A program made the position numbers and the translations under genes. Below are positions 18,577 through 26,330 of a DNA stretch of 64,000 bases, piece after piece (the first letter of the stretch is position 1; every line of letters begins with the position of its first letter). Source of the DNA: Calothrix sp. NIES-2100 (GTDB lineage Bacteria > Cyanobacteriota > Cyanobacteriia > Cyanobacteriales > Nostocaceae). The notes below the pieces were generated by a model. The model was not told the origin of the DNA, did not search any database, and saw only the letters and a list, made by a program, of their open reading frames with translations. The DNA is taken from NCBI RefSeq assembly GCF_002368195.1, contig NZ_AP018178.1, positions 186,001 to 250,000 on the forward strand. Direction: 5' to 3'.

Positions 18577-18642
18577 AGTTTTAGTGTAACAAGGGTAACT
18601 TGCTGCGCGATATTTAACCAATACATTCGCACTCATTGAACA

Positions 18643-19725
18643 ATGACAACAATTCTAGAAAAGCGCAGAAACGCTGGTTTATGGGATCGATTTTGTAACT
18701 GGGTAACCAGTACTGAAAATCGGCTTTATGTGGGTTGGTTTGGAGCGATCATGATTCCCACAGCCTTGACTGCGGCGATTGTTTTTGTGTTGGCGTTTGT
18801 TGCTGCGCCTCCCGTAGATGTAGATGGGATTCGGGAGCCTGTAACTGGTTCACTTCTCTATGGCAATAACATCATCACTGCGACTGTAGTGCCTACTTCA
18901 GCAGCGATTGGCTTGCACTTATACCCCATTTGGGAAGCCGCTTCTTTAGATGAATGGCTTTACAATGGTGGCCCTTACGAGATGATTATTTTCCACTTTC
19001 TGATTGCTGTCTATGCCTATATGGGTCGGCAATGGGAACTCAGCTATCGCTTAGGGATGCGTCCTTGGATTCCTGTAGCATTTTCTGCACCTGCGGCGGC
19101 AGCAACAGCTGTATTGTTGATCTATCCGATTGGGCAAGGCAGTTTTTCCGATGGGATGATGCTTGGGATTTCCGGAACCTTCAACTTTATGATTGTGTTC
19201 TCACCAGAACATAACATTCTGATGCATCCGTTTCATATGCTGGGGGTAATGGGAGTTTTTGGAGGTGCTTTATTTTCGGCAATGCACGGCTCTCTAGTTA
19301 CTTCTACTTTGGTTCGGGAAACAACAGAAGTAGAATCTGCAAATACTGGATACCAGTTTGGTCAAGAAGAAGAAACCTACAACATCATAGCGGCACATGG
19401 TTACTTTGGGCGGTTAATCTTCCAATATGCCAGCTTTAATAACTCCCGTGCGTTGCATTTCTTCCTCGCTGCTTGGCCTGTAATTGGTATTTGGTTTGCA
19501 GCACTTGGTGTTAGCACCATGTCATTTAACTTGAATGGCTTCAATTTCAACAACTCTGTGTTGGATAGCGAAGGACGGACAATTCCCACCTGGGCTGATC
19601 TACTCAATAGAGCCAACCTAGGGATTGAAGTCATGCATGAGCGTAATGCGCACAACTTCCCCTTAGATTTAGCATTTGATGACCCTAAAGCGATCGCTCT
19701 CACCGCACCAACCATCGCCAGCTAG
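18643..19725 (+). CDS. psbA: Photosystem II reaction centre protein D1, low-oxygen D1' isoform
   Basis: 360 residues, colinear with standard D1 without gaps. Catalytic residues are kept: Tyr161, Asp170, Glu189, His190, His198, His215, His252, Ser264, His332, Glu333, His337, Asp342 and Ala344 (end of the mature protein); so it can carry a Mn cluster, unlike rogue D1 or ChlF forms. It carries Ala80, Leu158 and Ala286, the three substitutions used to define the D1' group induced under micro-oxic conditions, plus Pro144 and Met173 as in PsbA2 of Thermosynechococcus. Residue 130 is Gln. Single gene with its own promoter and terminator. Expression under low oxygen is inferred from the group. Confidence 0.95.
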   Translation: MTTILEKRRNAGLWDRFCNWVTSTENRLYVGWFGAIMIPTALTAAIVFVLAFVAAPPVDVDGIREPVTGSLLYGNNIITATVVPTSAAIGLHLYPIWEAASLDEWLYNGGPYEMIIFHFLIAVYAYMGRQWELSYRLGMRPWIPVAFSAPAAAATAVLLIYPIGQGSFSDGMMLGISGTFNFMIVFSPEHNILMHPFHMLGVMGVFGGALFSAMHGSLVTSTLVRETTEVESANTGYQFGQEEETYNIIAAHGYFGRLIFQYASFNNSRALHFFLAAWPVIGIWFAALGVSTMSFNLNGFNFNNSVLDSEGRTIPTWADLLNRANLGIEVMHERNAHNFPLDLAFDDPKAIALTAPTIAS

Positions 19726-19764
19726 TTGGCAATTTCCAAGTCTCTCCTCTGTTTGATACTGATC

Positions 19765-19793
19765 AGCACCCTATTTGTGAGGGTGCTTTTTTG
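19765..19793 (+). terminator. Rho-independent terminator after psbA
   Basis: The 8-bp stem AGCACCCT/AGGGTGCT has a 7-base loop and a following T6 run. It lies between the convergent psbA and arsR-family genes and may serve both, since the arsR stop is only a base or two beyond the T-run. Confidence 0.88.
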
Positions 19794-20156
19794 TTAAAAA
19801 ACTGCTGTATTGCTGCGCATAGCTTTCAGGCTTTCTGCCTGCTGTAAAATGCGATCGCTAATTCGATTACAAGCTATCTCACAAAGTTCAAAAATCATCG
19901 GATCAGTAATCTCGTAAAAAGCACTAGTCCCTTTGGGCTGACGAGATAAAACCCCAGCCTGAGTTAATACTTTCAGATGCTTAGATAGATTTGCCTGTCC
20001 CAAACCAGTTGCATCTGCAATTTCCATCACATTCATCGGGCCTGACTTGAGACAGATCAAAATCTGTAGCCGACTCACCTCTGATAGCACCTTGAAATAC
20101 TCAGCCACCGCTGCAATCACTACTGGTTCAGTCTGGAATGGTTTTGTTTTTAGCAT
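19794..20156 (-). CDS. ArsR/SmtB family winged-helix regulator
   Basis: 120 residues. The helix-turn-helix (about 28-75) reads LSEVSRLQILICLKSG, then MNVMEIADATGLGQANLSKHLKVL, the ArsR recognition helix, followed by a beta-wing (GVLSRQPKGTSAFYEI). The usual ELCVCDL cysteine pair for arsenic or metal sensing is absent (MNVMEIAD here), so it likely senses something else, possibly redox state or a small molecule. It is convergent with the D1' psbA gene. Whether it regulates psbA cannot be told from sequence. Confidence 0.87.
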   Translation of the reverse strand: MLKTKPFQTEPVVIAAVAEYFKVLSEVSRLQILICLKSGPMNVMEIADATGLGQANLSKHLKVLTQAGVLSRQPKGTSAFYEITDPMIFELCEIACNRISDRILQQAESLKAMRSNTAVF

Positions 20157-20627
20157 ACGTAGTTTTAATCTTTAGCACAAAAATAGTCTATTAATTTTCA
20201 GTATATTAATATTCTCTGTACACGCCGCTACCTTTAATTTAGGGACTGAGGCTGAGGCTTCGTGGAAATCGAGTTTCGACTCCGCTCAACTACCGGGAAG
20301 TTGAGATTCAGCCTAACAGGCATGGGGTTATTTTTCCATCATTAGCTGTCTGGTCAAAGCTAGTCAAGTTTTTTCGAGATATTCTTTGTCGTTTAACAGT
20401 CTCTCCACAGATGGAAGCAAAGCCTATTCCTGTGACAGAAGTTTTGCACTCACTTCATAGTTACCTTTGTCATCAGAAATAAACATAAATCGAACCTGTC
20501 ACAAATACCCAATGGTAAGCATGTGAAACTTTTATCCCAGAAATTTTTTCACAAATTCACCAAAGACAGGTTTGATTGGGAATCACCAAGATTGTTCCAA
20601 GATTCAAACCAATCATTATCATTGAAT
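20157..20627. other. Intergenic region with dispersed repeat fragment
   Basis: Around 20255-20320 is a GC-richer block with GTTTCGACTCCGCTCAACTA and AAGTTGAGATTCAGCC, related to similar blocks at about 15600-15650 and 36895-36960. Nothing else is recognised. An in-frame GTG at 20523 could extend the next gene. Confidence 0.4.
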
Positions 20628-21278
20628 ATGCTTTATCAAACAAAAAGTCTGAAAAAGGTTATTAGCAGCTTTCTCGGAATTGCTAGCGCCAGTGCTTTCA
20701 TTAGTCTGCCGGGATTAGCACAAGCTTGCTTAAATTCTCAGGCTCACAACAATTCCAATCAGCATCTTTTGACTCAGAGTACGCCTACGCCGACTCCTAC
20801 AGCAAGTTCCACCTCTAGTCCACAGCCCACGGATTCTAATACTCCAGTAACCACATCTGATATAGAGTTCATGAACCAAGCAGCCCAAAGTGACTTAACT
20901 GAGATTCAAACAAGTCAGCTGGCACTACAAAAGTCACAAAACAAATCGGTTCGTAACTTTGCACAGCACATGATTCAACAGCATACAGCTTCGAGTCAAA
21001 AACTAGGTGCGATCGCCAAAGCTAAAGGTGTCACTCTACCTACAGATATTGGTTCGGAAAATAAAGCCTTATTGACCAAGCTGCAAAGCCTATCTGGTAA
21101 CAGTTTTGACCAAGCTTATATGCAAGGACAGACTCAAGCTCATCAAAAAACTTTGGCTGAATACCAAAATTATCTGAACACAGGACTAGACAAAGATTTG
21201 AGAGTTTTTGCTAGTGAAATTACACCAATTGTTGCTGAACACTTGCAGATGGCTCAGAAGATGACAGCAGGAAGGTAA
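20628..21278 (+). CDS. DUF4142 domain-containing exported protein
   Basis: 216 residues from the ATG at 20628, chosen because it places a Sec signal peptide at the N-terminus (KKVISSFLGIASASAFISLPGLAQA). A GTG at 20523 would add 35 residues. A Ser/Thr/Pro linker precedes the four-helix DUF4142 domain (about 85-213): DIEFMNQAAQSDLTEIQTSQLA, VRNFAQHMIQQHT and AYMQGQTQAHQKTLAEYQ. This ferritin-like or DUF305-like fold is common in exported bacterial proteins of unknown function, with no clear metal ligands. Confidence 0.82.
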   Translation: MLYQTKSLKKVISSFLGIASASAFISLPGLAQACLNSQAHNNSNQHLLTQSTPTPTPTASSTSSPQPTDSNTPVTTSDIEFMNQAAQSDLTEIQTSQLALQKSQNKSVRNFAQHMIQQHTASSQKLGAIAKAKGVTLPTDIGSENKALLTKLQSLSGNSFDQAYMQGQTQAHQKTLAEYQNYLNTGLDKDLRVFASEITPIVAEHLQMAQKMTAGR

Positions 21279-21503
21279 GGGACTTCCAAGTAAAAAAATA
21301 TTTGCTGTTGTTGACTGTTGACTGTTGAGAGTTCACACTCAACAGTCTGTAGGGACGGGTTCTTTGAGAGATTTACACAGAAAACAAATATGTCGGTTAA
21401 ACCTGCCCCGACAACAGTCAACGACTTGCGATCGTAATTTGACAAAAGAAAGGATGAAGGATGTAGACGCGGAGCGGCTTGGCGCAGGCTAGGATGAAGG
21501 ATG

Positions 21504-21600
21504 GTAGGGGCGGGTTTATTTAGATCAGAGTTGATATGTAGGGGCGGGTTTATTTGGATCTTTGTTTCGCAACGTGGATATCGGTAAACCCGCCCCTACT
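21504..21600. repeat. GTAGGGGCGGGTTTA direct and inverted repeats
   Basis: The 17-base unit at 21504-21520 is repeated directly at 21539-21555 and inverted at 21585-21599. The last two form a 15-bp perfect stem with a 31-base loop. A related GTAGGGACGGGTT is near 21348, and a weaker one near 25410. This dispersed family is common in Nostoc-type genomes. Confidence 0.75.
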
Positions 21601-21633
21601 ACTTCATACTTCATACTTCAGCCCTAGTACGGA

Positions 21634-22032
21634 TTACGTCTCATTAATTAGCTCAATTCTAGGCAAGGGTAAGGTGTCAGCTTCACCCAGATCATCAGAT
21701 GCAATCTTATCTTGTGGGCCTGTTTGCTGTAATGCTTGTAACAATGCCACAGTCTGGTTTAATAGCGCTTCTAAATCGATGCCAGCATAATCCGATGGAT
21801 AGCGTCGCAGACGATTACTACCTTCTCCCAGTAAAATTACAGCACCTCGCCAGTTTTGATTACTTAAATGATAAAGCGCTACAGCAATTTGCAGAATCCC
21901 TTGATAGAAGCTTTTTTCCGGCTCGCTGGCTTCAATCCACAGAGCTTCCAAAGTATCATGACAGGCATAGAACTGTCCAGAATTGAACTGTTCTACGCCT
22001 AGCCAAAACTCTTGGGGCATGGTCTCACTCAT
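21634..22032 (-). CDS. DUF309 domain-containing protein
   Basis: 132 residues, all helical. Core motif FYACHDTLEALWIEASEPEKSFYQGILQIAVALYHL is the DUF309 signature (F-x-x-HE/D-x-LE-x-x-W). The family is small, cytoplasmic and without known function. The first codons overlap the last 4 bases of ftrC, so it is translationally coupled to it. An ATG at residue 5 is an alternative start. Confidence 0.87.
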   Translation of the reverse strand: MSETMPQEFWLGVEQFNSGQFYACHDTLEALWIEASEPEKSFYQGILQIAVALYHLSNQNWRGAVILLGEGSNRLRRYPSDYAGIDLEALLNQTVALLQALQQTGPQDKIASDDLGEADTLPLPRIELINET

Positions 22033-22394
22033 GCCATGCTTTCTCGCACTTCTTTGATTGTTTCTAGGGTGATTTCTTGCTGTTCGCCAGCAAACTCATT
22101 GTCTGGGGTAAGAAACAGCATACAATGACATTCTTTGCGTTCTCGCATGGGCACACAAGGACAGTTCCAATATGCAGCACTGACCTCAGCTTCTTTATCT
22201 TCGTAGTGGCGACAGGGACACAAAGGTGAGCCAAGCTCGTCTTTATGTTTGGCTAGCCCTTCGATCACCACTGCTGTGACTGAAGGTTCAGAACAGAAGT
22301 ATGTTCCAGTGCGCTTAGCATATTGTTCGGAAAAATGCCGCATTGCTTCTAGGTTTTTATCGCTGGATTTTGTATTAACTTCTGGTGAGATCAT
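22029..22394 (-). CDS. ftrC: Ferredoxin-thioredoxin reductase, catalytic (beta) chain
   Basis: 121 residues. It passes electrons from ferredoxin through a 4Fe-4S cluster to a thioredoxin disulfide, linking photosynthetic electron flow to enzyme activation. All six conserved Cys are present as three motifs: CPC (59-61), CPC (78-80) and CHC (89-91), with the spacing of the family. The variable chain gene ftrV is not adjacent. It forms an overlapping pair with the DUF309 gene. Confidence 0.96.
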   Translation of the reverse strand: MISPEVNTKSSDKNLEAMRHFSEQYAKRTGTYFCSEPSVTAVVIEGLAKHKDELGSPLCPCRHYEDKEAEVSAAYWNCPCVPMRERKECHCMLFLTPDNEFAGEQQEITLETIKEVRESMA

Positions 22395-22617
22395 TGGATC
22401 GGCAGCTCATAATTTAAATATTTCTTTGCATTGTACATCAGCCTCATAGGGCTATTGCTGGGATATTTCCTCAACCTGACATTTGAAATTTAACCTGAGG
22501 TTTGCTTAAAGGCTTATATGTCTGGCTTGCTGGCAACAAAAAAATCTGGGTCATCAGCAAGACTTAATGTTTAGACACATATTGAAATATTGCACAAATT
22601 AAAATCAAAATCTCTCA

Positions 22618-23775
22618 TCAGCGCCATGATTTTTGTAGCTGGGGTTGTAGTGCTTCTTCGCTTTGCACAATGATGCCGGGGTAATCTCTATTAACTCCTA
22701 CTGGTTCTGCGGGTGAAGAACTATTTTGCCACAAAACCCAGCGACTGCCTGAAGGAAGAGAAGAAAGGCTGTTGGGGTTTTGGGTCAGCCAAATCACTGG
22801 GTAGCTTTCAGGCACAGGTGTGTTGCTATCTTCCTGGGCTGTGGTTGCGGCTAAGGCTTCTTGAACTATGCGATCGCCTTTGATTAAACCTGTAAATGCT
22901 GTCCATAGTTTTACCTGCATATTTTGACGTTGGGCATAAAAATATAGTGAAGCGGCGGCGATTACCGCTTGTTCAAAGTTTTCTGCTTCCCATTGAGCCG
23001 TACTATCAAGGGCAATAATGATTTCCTGTCCACTGGTAACTATTTCTAACTCCCGTACTCGTAATTCCCCGTAGCGGGCGCTGGTACGCCAGTGAATTAG
23101 ACGGATCGGATCGCCGATTCGGTAAGGACGTAGCGATCGCACTAGTCCGGTTGTCTCTGTCTGCAAGGGTTTACCACGCAGATGGCTAGTATAGCTTTCT
23201 TCCTGCCCCATTTCATCGACTAGCGGGCAGTAAGCCAGCGGTAACACGCTAGGATAAACAATCGCTGTCGCCGGAGATTGACGCTGACGGCGACACCAAA
23301 ACAATCCTAAAGGCGCACCGGTGACTAATTCAACAGTTTGCCAGCGATACACACCCCGGCGCTGGGTTGGTTGGTAGTAGACCCAACGATAAGTGGCTTT
23401 GGGGGGAATTGTTTCTATAGCTTTTGCTACTGGTTTACCTAAAACGAAAGGCAGTATATCCTCAACCTTGAGCAAGTTAACAGACTGCTGTGTCTGATTG
23501 TAAATTTCTATTTCTAAAGTTAATTCATCTCCCGCTGATATCGGCGAGATCGGACGGCGTTTGACAGTTAAACCCACAAGCGATCGCACAGGTAAAATAG
23601 CGGCGACAATCAATAGGGCAAAACTGACACCGCTGATTGCATACAACCAACCAGCCATTGTATTAATAGCAGCCCCAAAAAAACAAATAGCAATTCCTGC
23701 TAATACCCAACCGCTGTATGCAGGCGCACAAGCGCGGGTTTGTAACCAATTAATCATGGGTGTGATGATTTTCAT
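22618..23775 (-). CDS. DUF58 domain-containing protein
   Basis: 385 residues. Two N-terminal membrane helices (about 22-60) are followed by a soluble beta-rich part and the DUF58 motif RPYRIGDPIRLIHWRTSARYGELRVRE (about 217-243), then a vWA-like C-terminal part (IIIALDSTAQWE). DUF58 proteins often sit beside MoxR AAA ATPases and transglutaminase-like proteins; neither is adjacent here. Function unknown. Confidence 0.85.
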   Translation of the reverse strand: MKIITPMINWLQTRACAPAYSGWVLAGIAICFFGAAINTMAGWLYAISGVSFALLIVAAILPVRSLVGLTVKRRPISPISAGDELTLEIEIYNQTQQSVNLLKVEDILPFVLGKPVAKAIETIPPKATYRWVYYQPTQRRGVYRWQTVELVTGAPLGLFWCRRQRQSPATAIVYPSVLPLAYCPLVDEMGQEESYTSHLRGKPLQTETTGLVRSLRPYRIGDPIRLIHWRTSARYGELRVRELEIVTSGQEIIIALDSTAQWEAENFEQAVIAAASLYFYAQRQNMQVKLWTAFTGLIKGDRIVQEALAATTAQEDSNTPVPESYPVIWLTQNPNSLSSLPSGSRWVLWQNSSSPAEPVGVNRDYPGIIVQSEEALQPQLQKSWR

Positions 23776-24125
23776 AATTTCTGTTCTAGCTCAACCATGC
23801 CTAAAATTTATAAAAATTCCGGGTTTACCTAAAGAATTTATGAAGACCATCTGAAAAAGAAAAATATTTCCTCAGCAAGTTGTAGATTAGAAAATCTAAG
23901 TAAGTATACGGTTGACTTAAAAAAAGTCGGTTAATCTTTTCGTCTGGGGTTAACTGGATAGTTTGTGTCATCAAACGATTTTAGATTTTGAATTTTTTTC
24001 ATCCCTAAAGTGTGAAATAAGCAGCAAAAACATCTCAAAATCGGCTTTTATTCAATCTAAAATTGCTAGTCAAAGCTCAGTTTAACCGTTACTTATCACC
24101 TGATACTTGCGATAGCAAAAATTAT

Positions 24126-25343
24126 ATGAATAACGCACTGAAGTCCGAGTTTTTCATTTCCGAACTTCCACCGCCCCCACCACCACCAGCCCCACAGCGA
24201 TCGCCCAAAAAGCTAGTCTCGATTCAGCAAATGGTACGCGATGCTTATATCCAGCAAGCCTCTGACATTCATATTCGCGTCGGAGAATTACCGCGATTTC
24301 GGATTCGGGGACAGATGGAGGTATATGAACGAGGAGAGTTAGTCACACAAACAATCTTTGCTGCATATTTAGACGAGATGCTGACTCCTTCAGGAAAAGA
24401 GCAATTTGCCAAAACCAAAGAACTAGATACAGCAATAGTTTATCCGGGATTCTTACGCTGTCGCGTCAACTGTTTTGAAACCTTAACTGGCGGTGCGATA
24501 GTACTGCGGTTAATTACCCTGCATGTCCCCAGTATTGATAACTTAGGGTTACCATCCATCCTCAAAAATATTATTAATAAAAAACAAGGATTAGTACTAG
24601 TTACAGGCGCGACTGGCTCAGGAAAATCTACTACAATAGCGGCGATGATTCGCTATTTGAACGAAACAACACAAAAACATATCGTTACAATTGAAGATCC
24701 AATTGAATATGTGCATACCTCCCAAAATTGCTTAATAAGTCAACGGGAAGTAGGTTTGCATACCCATGAATTTCACGAGGCTTTACGGTCAGTATTGCGG
24801 GAAGACCCTGATGTGATTTTAATCGGAGAAATGCGCGATCGCATTACTGTTGATACTGCCCTCAAAGCTGCACAAACTGGTCACTTAGTTTTAGGTACAC
24901 TCCACTCTAAAGACAGTATTCGGGCAATTAATCGCTTACTCAACCTCTATAATCCTGATGAGCAAGCAATCATGCGGGTGCAAATTGTCGATTCCATAGT
25001 CGCTGTGATTAATCAAAATTTGCTCACTACAACCGATGGTGGACGTACAGCCGCAATGGAAATTTTGCTCAATACACCCACAATGCAAGATTACCTACTC
25101 AAAGGTGAAGAAGCAGAAGCCTATGAACTGATGGAAGCTAGCAGCAAAGATGGTATGAAAGTCATGAATGATGCTCTTTGTGAATTAATGCTAACTGGTC
25201 AAATTAGTATTGAAGATGCGTTCAGCATCACACCAGATGTCGGTGATTTGCGTCGTCGTTCCCGCAATGAAGGTTTAGACCCATCTCATAGCACCCGACG
25301 TGATGTTTACACAACTTATAGCTATAGCGATCGCGGAGAGTAG
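24126..25343 (+). CDS. pilT: PilT/PilB-like type IV pilus retraction ATPase
   Basis: 405 residues from the ATG at 24126; a TTG at 24063 is in frame. A proline run (PPPPPPPAPQ) precedes the N-terminal PAS-like domain (SDIHIRVGELPRFRIRG). The Walker A is GATGSGKST at about 161-169, the Asp box follows (VTIEDPIEYVH), Walker B is DVILIGEMRD and the His box TGHLVLGTLHS. The AIRNLIREGK motif of standard PilT is replaced by GMKVMNDALCELMLTGQIS. It may thus be a PilT2-type paralogue; retraction or motility role is inferred. No other pil genes are adjacent. Confidence 0.88.
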   Translation: MNNALKSEFFISELPPPPPPPAPQRSPKKLVSIQQMVRDAYIQQASDIHIRVGELPRFRIRGQMEVYERGELVTQTIFAAYLDEMLTPSGKEQFAKTKELDTAIVYPGFLRCRVNCFETLTGGAIVLRLITLHVPSIDNLGLPSILKNIINKKQGLVLVTGATGSGKSTTIAAMIRYLNETTQKHIVTIEDPIEYVHTSQNCLISQREVGLHTHEFHEALRSVLREDPDVILIGEMRDRITVDTALKAAQTGHLVLGTLHSKDSIRAINRLLNLYNPDEQAIMRVQIVDSIVAVINQNLLTTTDGGRTAAMEILLNTPTMQDYLLKGEEAEAYELMEASSKDGMKVMNDALCELMLTGQISIEDAFSITPDVGDLRRRSRNEGLDPSHSTRRDVYTTYSYSDRGE

Positions 25344-25508
25344 TCTCACCTAAAAATCAATTCCCAGGCGAATAGCTAAGGAAATAGCAAAAAATAAATT
25401 ATCCCAAATTGTAGGGGTGGGGTTTCCCCGCCCTCTTCAGTCAATTTTGAGGTTGTAACCAAGCAAAAAAGCGAGTCTTCCCTTTTGAGTATAGCGATCG
25501 CAATTGCA

Positions 25509-25793
25509 CTATTTTTGAGTAACTTCAGTCAGGGCTTCATGGATAACCTCATCGCTAACACCGTGACGCTTCAAGCTAGCAATCAGTGCTGAGATAGTAT
25601 CACCTTCCAGTCGTTCCAGATCAACTCTTAGCCCTTGCCCAATATAGGCACGCACTAACGGCTGATAGCCAGAAAATCCCAGTAATGGTGCTATTCTTTT
25701 CAAATCTTCAATGACATCTTCGGGAATGCGAATTGTGATTGTAGTCATTGGACGATTTTTATCGAGTCGCTTTTTCAGTGCTTCAGCTTTCAT
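25509..25793 (-). CDS. brnA: BrnA-like ribbon-helix-helix antitoxin
   Basis: 94 residues. A short basic N-terminus is followed by a ribbon-helix-helix DNA-binding segment (TTITIRIPEDVIEDLKRIA, GFSGYQPLVRAYIGQGL). It starts inside the last 11 bases of the upstream toxin gene on the same strand, the usual toxin-first order of BrnT/BrnA. It would bind and neutralise BrnT and repress the shared promoter. Because the toxin frame is interrupted, this antitoxin may now be an orphan. Confidence 0.8.
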   Translation of the reverse strand: MKAEALKKRLDKNRPMTTITIRIPEDVIEDLKRIAPLLGFSGYQPLVRAYIGQGLRVDLERLEGDTISALIASLKRHGVSDEVIHEALTEVTQK

Positions 25794-26079
25794 AATATTC
25801 TCGCTCCTTGCGTGTAGCTTTACGAGATGAAATGATCCGAATTATTTCGTTTTCACGTTCAATGTAGACGACATACAGAAGATTCCATCGTCTGTCTAAG
25901 CCAATAACAGCATCTCTTTCTTCATCATTGCGACTTGCATCAACAACTACTAAAAACGGATCGAAAAATACCTATGTGGCTTGCTGAAATGTCACGCCAT
26001 GATGATTGCCGGGATTTATCCAAGCTTTTTCTTCGTTCCAAACGAAAGTGATACCATTTAGCACGAAATACACATCCAT
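25783..26079 (-). pseudogene. brnT: BrnT-type toxin gene with in-frame amber stop
   Basis: The frame starts MDVYFVLNGITFVWNEEKAW, continues NPGNHHGVTFQQAT, meets TAG at 25974-25972 (codon 36), and then reads on as clear BrnT sequence: VFFDPFLVVVDASRNDEER, a WNLLYVVYIERENEIIRIIS strand block and RKATRKEREYYE. The parts are in one frame, so a single base change explains the break. BrnT is a ribonuclease fold toxin. No good restart codon lies after the stop. It is either inactivated, read through, or a sequencing error. Confidence 0.8.
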
Positions 26080-26086
26080 ACCTTAC

Positions 26087-26116
26087 ATAGTAGACATTGT
26101 GTATTTACGTTGTCAA
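26087..26116 (-). promoter_or_regulatory. Probable brnTA promoter
   Basis: On the minus strand TTGACA (26116-26111) and TACTAT (26092-26087) are 18 bp apart. The expected transcript start falls almost at the brnT ATG, implying a very short leader. BrnA family antitoxins repress such promoters; an operator is not obvious. Confidence 0.5.
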
Positions 26117-26330
26117 TACGTTTTATGAAACAGAGATATTTACGTAAGTCCGATGTCTACGAAAAGCTCGCCTACGCACTGTAAATCTATGCTAGGGTTT
26201 GGCGATCGCAGTTTCACGAATAGTCATGAGAATAATCCTTTTTCAGTCCTCTTCATTGTTACTCAAAGATTTGACTAAGGGTGATCGCTTTGTGTGAAAA
26301 TATGCAAAGGAACGATTTTACATTCATATA

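Noticed and set aside
18643..19725. Rogue D1 or chlorophyll f synthase (ChlF)
   Set aside because: All Mn-cluster ligands, including Asp170, His332, Glu333, His337 and Asp342, are kept, which excludes both.
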